Positions 60,711 to 64,000 of a stretch of 64,000 bases of DNA are shown one piece after another. Origin of the DNA: Rhizobium sp. P38BS-XIX (GTDB lineage Bacteria; Pseudomonadota; Alphaproteobacteria; Rhizobiales; Rhizobiaceae); NCBI RefSeq assembly GCF_012641435.1, contig NZ_JABAIJ010000009.1, positions 142,145 to 206,144 of the forward strand, written 5' to 3'. Every line of letters starts with the position of its first letter. Position 1 is the first letter of the stretch. The position numbers were made by a program, and so were the translations under genes. The notes beneath the pieces were generated by a model. That model had not been told where the DNA came from. It worked only from the letters and a program-made list of their open reading frames with translations, and did not search any database.

Positions 60711-61970
60711 ATGATGATGGGTAGAGCCAAACTCACGATTATCCCGCCGGGCAAGCCTTTGACCGGACGCGCAATGCCGCCGGGATCGAAGTCGATCACC
60801 AACCGCGCATTGCTGCTCGCCGGCCTCGCCAAGGGCACGAGCCGGCTAACCGGTGCGCTGAAGAGCGACGATACCCGCTATATGGCCGAAGCGCTACGCG
60901 CCATGGGTGTAACGATCGACGAGCCCGACGACACCACATTCATCGTGACAGGCAGCGGCAAGCTGCAGCCGCCGGCAGCCCCGCTTTTCCTCGGCAATGC
61001 CGGCACGGCAACGCGCTTCCTGACGGCGGCCGCGGCACTGGTGGACGGTAAGGTCATCGTTGACGGCGATGCCCACATGCGCAAGCGGCCGATCGGCCCG
61101 CTGGTCGACGCGCTGCGCTCGCTCGGTATCGATGCCTCGGCTGAAACCGGCTGCCCGCCGGTCACGATCAACGGCACCGGCCGCTTCGAGGCAAGCCGCG
61201 TGCAGATCGATGGCGGCCTGTCCAGCCAGTATGTCTCGGCGCTCCTGATGATGGCAGCCGGCGGCGATCGCGCTGTCGATGTCGAACTGCTCGGCGAACA
61301 TATCGGCGCTCTCGGTTATATCGACCTGACCGTTGCCGCCATGCGCGCTTTCGGCGCGAAGGTTGAGCGCGTGAGCCCGGTCGCCTGGCGCGTCGAGGCC
61401 ACCGGCTATCATGCGGCCGACTTCGTCATCGAGCCGGATGCCTCTGCCGCGACCTATCTCTGGGCCGCCGAAGTGCTGAGCGGCGGCAAGATCGATCTCG
61501 GCACGCCGGCGGAACAGTTCTCGCAGCCGGATGCGAAAGCCTATGATCTGATTTCGAAATTCCCGCATCTGCCTGCCGTCATCGACGGGTCGCAGATGCA
61601 GGACGCCATCCCGACGCTCGCCGTTCTCGCCGCTTTCAACGAAACGCCGGTGCGCTTCGTCGGTATCGAAAACCTGCGCGTCAAGGAATGCGATCGTATC
61701 CGCGCGCTCTCGAGCGGCCTGTCTCGCATCGTTCCGAACCTCGGCACAGAAGAGGGCGACGACCTCATCATCGCCTCCGATCCGAGCCTTGCCGGCAAAA
61801 TCCTGCCCGCAGAGATCGACAGCTTTGCCGATCACCGCATCGCCATGAGCTTTGCGCTGGCCGGCCTGAAGATCGGCGGCATTACCATTCTCGACCCTGA
61901 TTGCGTCGCCAAGACATTCCCGTCCTACTGGAATGTGCTGTCTTCGCTGGGGGTCGCCTACGAAGACTGA
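60711..61970 (+). CDS. aroA: EPSP synthase (3-phosphoshikimate 1-carboxyvinyltransferase) homologue
   Basis: 419-residue two-domain EPSP synthase. Substrate motifs: PPGSKSITNRALLLAGLAKGTSRLTG, LFLGNAGTATRFLTAAA (the Gly near the glyphosate pocket is kept), MRKRPIGPLVDALRSLG and SSQYVSALLMMAAG. Also kept are the catalytic Asp in MQDAIPTLAVLAAF, the Glu in RVKECDRI, and the FADHRIAMSFALAGLKIGGITILDPDCVAKTFPSYW end. All look intact, of the class I (E. coli-like) type rather than the CP4-like class usual for Rhizobiaceae. It may be a second aroA or a diverged relative. It lies between lemA and a DUF2207 gene. Confidence 0.9.
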   Translation: MMMGRAKLTIIPPGKPLTGRAMPPGSKSITNRALLLAGLAKGTSRLTGALKSDDTRYMAEALRAMGVTIDEPDDTTFIVTGSGKLQPPAAPLFLGNAGTATRFLTAAAALVDGKVIVDGDAHMRKRPIGPLVDALRSLGIDASAETGCPPVTINGTGRFEASRVQIDGGLSSQYVSALLMMAAGGDRAVDVELLGEHIGALGYIDLTVAAMRAFGAKVERVSPVAWRVEATGYHAADFVIEPDASAATYLWAAEVLSGGKIDLGTPAEQFSQPDAKAYDLISKFPHLPAVIDGSQMQDAIPTLAVLAAFNETPVRFVGIENLRVKECDRIRALSSGLSRIVPNLGTEEGDDLIIASDPSLAGKILPAEIDSFADHRIAMSFALAGLKIGGITILDPDCVAKTFPSYWNVLSSLGVAYED

Positions 61971-62018
61971 CGCTCTGCTCCTATAGAGGCCTGAGCGCGG
62001 ATTTATTCTTGACGCAAA

Positions 62019-62055
62019 GCGGCGCCGGCAACGGCGCCGCAGGCATCTTTTGGGG
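62019..62055 (+). terminator. strong hairpin after the EPSP synthase gene
   Basis: GCGGCGCCG (62019-62027), loop GCAA, CGGCGCCGC (62032-62040): a perfect 9-bp GC stem. A short TTTT follows 7 nt later, so termination is probable but not textbook. It is 49 bp past the stop codon. Confidence 0.55.
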
Positions 62056-62057
62056 GA

Positions 62058-64000
62058 ATGATGACACGGCTCTGCGGGTTTTTGCTGGCCTTGTGCCTGA
62101 TGCTTTGTGCAACGGCGGTGACGGCCGCCGAACTCATCAGCAATTTTGATCAGGCAATTGCGTTGCATCGTGATGGCTCAATGCGGGTCGTCGAAACGAT
62201 TTCCGTCAATGCCGAGGGGCGCGATATCCGCCGCGGCATCTTCCGCGATTTCCCGCTGACCTTCATCGACGCCAAAGGCCGTGAGAGCGAGGTTGATTTT
62301 GCGGTCGTCTCCGTCGAGCGCGACGGCGAGCCGGAAGAATGGCGTATCGAACGCATCAAAGGTGGTGAGCGCATCTATATCGGCAATGCGCAAACATTCC
62401 TGGATAGTGGTCCTCACACATATCGCATCACCTATGACACCAATCGTCAGATCCGTTTTTTCGACGATCATGAAGAGCTGTATTGGAACGTCACCGGCAA
62501 TGGCTGGCTGTTTCCTATCCTGAATGCGAAGGCAACGGTCACGTTGCCCGATGGCGCGAAACCTCAGCAACTCGCCTTCTTCACCGGCCCGCTCAGAGCC
62601 ACCGATAAGAACGCGAGCGCCAGCGCGCAGGGCAACATCGTGACGTTCGCCACGACAAAGCCATTGGGCGTCGGCGAAGGTCTGACGATCGCCGTCAAGC
62701 TTGCGAAAGGGACGATTCCCCCGCCGACTATGAGCCAGCAATGGGGCTGGTTCTTCCGGGACCACCTCGACACGAGCATTGCCGTGGGCGGGCTGATCCT
62801 GCTGTTCGTCTATTACATGCGAAGCTGGATCGCGGTCGGGCGCGATCCACGCCCCGGCGTCATGGTCCCGCGTTGGGATCCGCCGGAGGGGCTGTCGCCG
62901 GCGCTCGTCAACTATATCGACAACAGGGGCTTTGCTCGCTCGGGCTGGACAGCGCTTTCGGCAACGGCAATCGATCTGGCTGTGCGTGGCTACGTCATCC
63001 TCGATGATCTCAAGCAGAAAGTGATCATTCGGACCACAGGCAAGGCCGGTAGCGGCCTGACCGGCGGCGACAAGGTTCTGATGCAGGCCATCGGGCCATT
63101 CTCGCCGCTTGTGATCGACCAGGCGAATGGCGAGGCAGTCCAGCGGCTGGGGTCGAAATTTCGCAGCGCCATCGAGCGGGATCATCGCGGCGAATATTAC
63201 AAGGCCAATTCGCTCTACGTTTTCGGCGGCATTGTCCTATCGGTGCTGATTCTGGCCAGCATCGTCATTTTCGGCCGACTGCATGAAAATGCGGTGCCGC
63301 TCATCATCGTGCCGGGCTTCCTGTCGATTTTCGTCACCTTCTTCGCAAGCTCCATCGGCCGCCGGTTCCGAGGCCAAAATGCCGATCTCGTTCGGCGCAT
63401 CATTTCCGTTCTGTCCTTTGCCTTCTTTGGCTTCGTCTTTGTTTCAACGGCCGTGAGCGGCTTGGCTGCGGCCGTCGTGCCTCTCTGGGAGGCTGGCCTA
63501 TTGCCGCTGCTGGCCGGCATCGTCGGCATATTTGCGTTGAACGTCGTCTTCTATTTCCTGATGGGCGCGCCGACGCCGCTCGGGCGCAAGATGATGGATG
63601 GCATCGCCGGCCTGCGGCAATATCTGACGCTTGCCGAACGCGACCGCATGAACATGCAGGGCGCGCCGCAAATGTCGCCGCAGCATTTTGAAACGCTGCT
63701 GCCCTATGCAGTCGCGCTCGGCGTCGAAAAACCCTGGTCGAGTGCTTTCGAAAGCTGGCTCGCAACCGCAGCCGGCGCGACCGCAGCGGCGGCCTACTCG
63801 CCCATCTGGTTCTCCGGCGATTTCAGCCCCGGCAATATCGGCGGCACCCTCGGCGATTTCTCTTCCTCGATGGCCTCCACCATCGCCTCGACCATTCCCG
63901 CCCCCGTCTCCAGCTCGTCCTCCGCCTTTTCGGATAGCGGCGGAGGACGAGCTGGAGACGGGGGCGGGAATGGTCGAGGCGATGGTGGAGGCCATCGAGG
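62058..64000 (+). CDS. DUF2207 membrane protein (runs off the window)
   Basis: At least 647 residues are visible, with no stop inside the window. Signal peptide or first helix: RLCGFLLALCLMLCATAVTAAE. The extracytoplasmic DUF2207 domain follows (ISNFDQAIALHRDGSMRVVETISVNAEGRDIRRGIFRDFP). Helices occur near residues 240-258, 380-395, 405-425 and 450-510. The normal protein ends in a Gly-rich tail. Here the last 20-odd residues (from about SDSGGGRAGDGGGNGRGD) are encoded by the right arm of the 62-bp inverted repeat and so may not be real. GGGGGA precedes the ATG. It pairs functionally with LemA by genomic association. Confidence 0.88.
   Translation, partial: MMTRLCGFLLALCLMLCATAVTAAELISNFDQAIALHRDGSMRVVETISVNAEGRDIRRGIFRDFPLTFIDAKGRESEVDFAVVSVERDGEPEEWRIERIKGGERIYIGNAQTFLDSGPHTYRITYDTNRQIRFFDDHEELYWNVTGNGWLFPILNAKATVTLPDGAKPQQLAFFTGPLRATDKNASASAQGNIVTFATTKPLGVGEGLTIAVKLAKGTIPPPTMSQQWGWFFRDHLDTSIAVGGLILLFVYYMRSWIAVGRDPRPGVMVPRWDPPEGLSPALVNYIDNRGFARSGWTALSATAIDLAVRGYVILDDLKQKVIIRTTGKAGSGLTGGDKVLMQAIGPFSPLVIDQANGEAVQRLGSKFRSAIERDHRGEYYKANSLYVFGGIVLSVLILASIVIFGRLHENAVPLIIVPGFLSIFVTFFASSIGRRFRGQNADLVRRIISVLSFAFFGFVFVSTAVSGLAAAVVPLWEAGLLPLLAGIVGIFALNVVFYFLMGAPTPLGRKMMDGIAGLRQYLTLAERDRMNMQGAPQMSPQHFETLLPYAVALGVEKPWSSAFESWLATAAGATAAAAYSPIWFSGDFSPGNIGGTLGDFSSSMASTIASTIPAPVSSSSSAFSDSGGGRAGDGGGNGRGDGGGHR
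63865..64000. repeat. perfect 62-bp inverted repeat with 12-nt loop at window edge
   Basis: Bases 63865-63926 are the exact reverse complement of 63939-64000; the loop is TTTTCGGATAGC (63927-63938). No mismatch occurs in 62 bp, and the arm reaches the last base, so it may be longer. The left arm is ordinary DUF2207 coding sequence. Most likely a fold-back assembly or library artefact at a contig edge; a true palindrome is possible. Confidence 0.95.

Noticed and set aside
1..64000. tRNA, rRNA, tmRNA, RNase P or SRP RNA genes
   Set aside because: No T-loop-like GGTTCGANTC box with a matching acceptor stem and no known RNA core motif was noticed in the intergenic regions; a covariance-model search would be decisive.

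Overview
The window looks like chromosomal DNA from a member of the Rhizobiaceae, probably Rhizobium itself. It is GC-rich and densely coded. The evidence is the F0 ATP synthase operon in atpI-atpB-atpE-atpF'-atpF order without F1 genes, a groESL operon with both a CIRCE operator and a sigma-32-type promoter, an MctP-like monocarboxylate symporter, an alphaproteobacterial GTTC-N7-GTTC LexA box, CtrA-like half-sites, and two full copies plus one partial copy of a rhizobial-type intergenic palindromic repeat. This is inference from gene content and motifs; no database search was possible. No rRNA, tRNA, insertion sequence, integrase or CRISPR array was found.

Layout. 1-2300: a cut-off DoxX membrane protein divergent from a glutathione S-transferase, then a small unrecognised protein. 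2214-4430: groES-groEL with terminator, promoter and CIRCE. 4559-9826: chromate-type transporter, HAD phosphatase, ribF, and a DUF3311/mctP symporter pair ending in a strong terminator. 10075-17979: ileS, a lipoprotein, tadA, a pseudouridine synthase with a long repetitive basic tail, rsmD and a patatin-like phospholipase. 18131-26234: a KefB-type antiporter, pmbA, an inositol-monophosphatase-family enzyme, then DUF4170-waaA-HAD-lpxK for Kdo-lipid A assembly and a DUF2093 protein. 26375-32460: mutL, a PAS/receiver protein, a GGDEF-EAL protein and a secreted PRC-barrel protein.

32764-36949 is the main catabolic island. Four tightly spaced genes encode a sugar dehydrogenase of the SDR family, 2-keto-3-deoxygalactonokinase, KDPGal aldolase and an SMP-30 lactonase. 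They are transcribed away from an IclR regulator, with a perfect GTTCCA-N5-TGGAAC palindrome between. This fits an oxidative D-galactose or galactonate route (De Ley-Doudoroff type); the dehydratase is not in the window.

37267-45335: a LuxR-type regulator, a 645-bp gene-poor stretch with a good sigma-54 promoter, then mrp, corA, kup, a membrane protein and a SleB-type cell-wall hydrolase. 45508-48330: F0 ATP synthase operon from promoter to terminator. 48520-58799: a kinase-like phosphotransferase, rnhB, a radical SAM protein of the SPL/PA0069 type behind a LexA box, a small glycosyltransferase, a TPR protein-ispE-moaB operon, a polyprenyl synthetase, and a DUF2007/methyltransferase/S49 peptidase group. 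58921-64000: glyQ, lemA, an EPSP-synthase-like gene and a DUF2207 gene running off the window.

The oddest feature is at the right edge. A perfect 62-bp inverted repeat with a 12-nt loop occupies the last 136 bases, inside the DUF2207 coding region. It is either a fold-back assembly artefact or a real large palindrome, and must be settled before the C-terminus of that gene is trusted.
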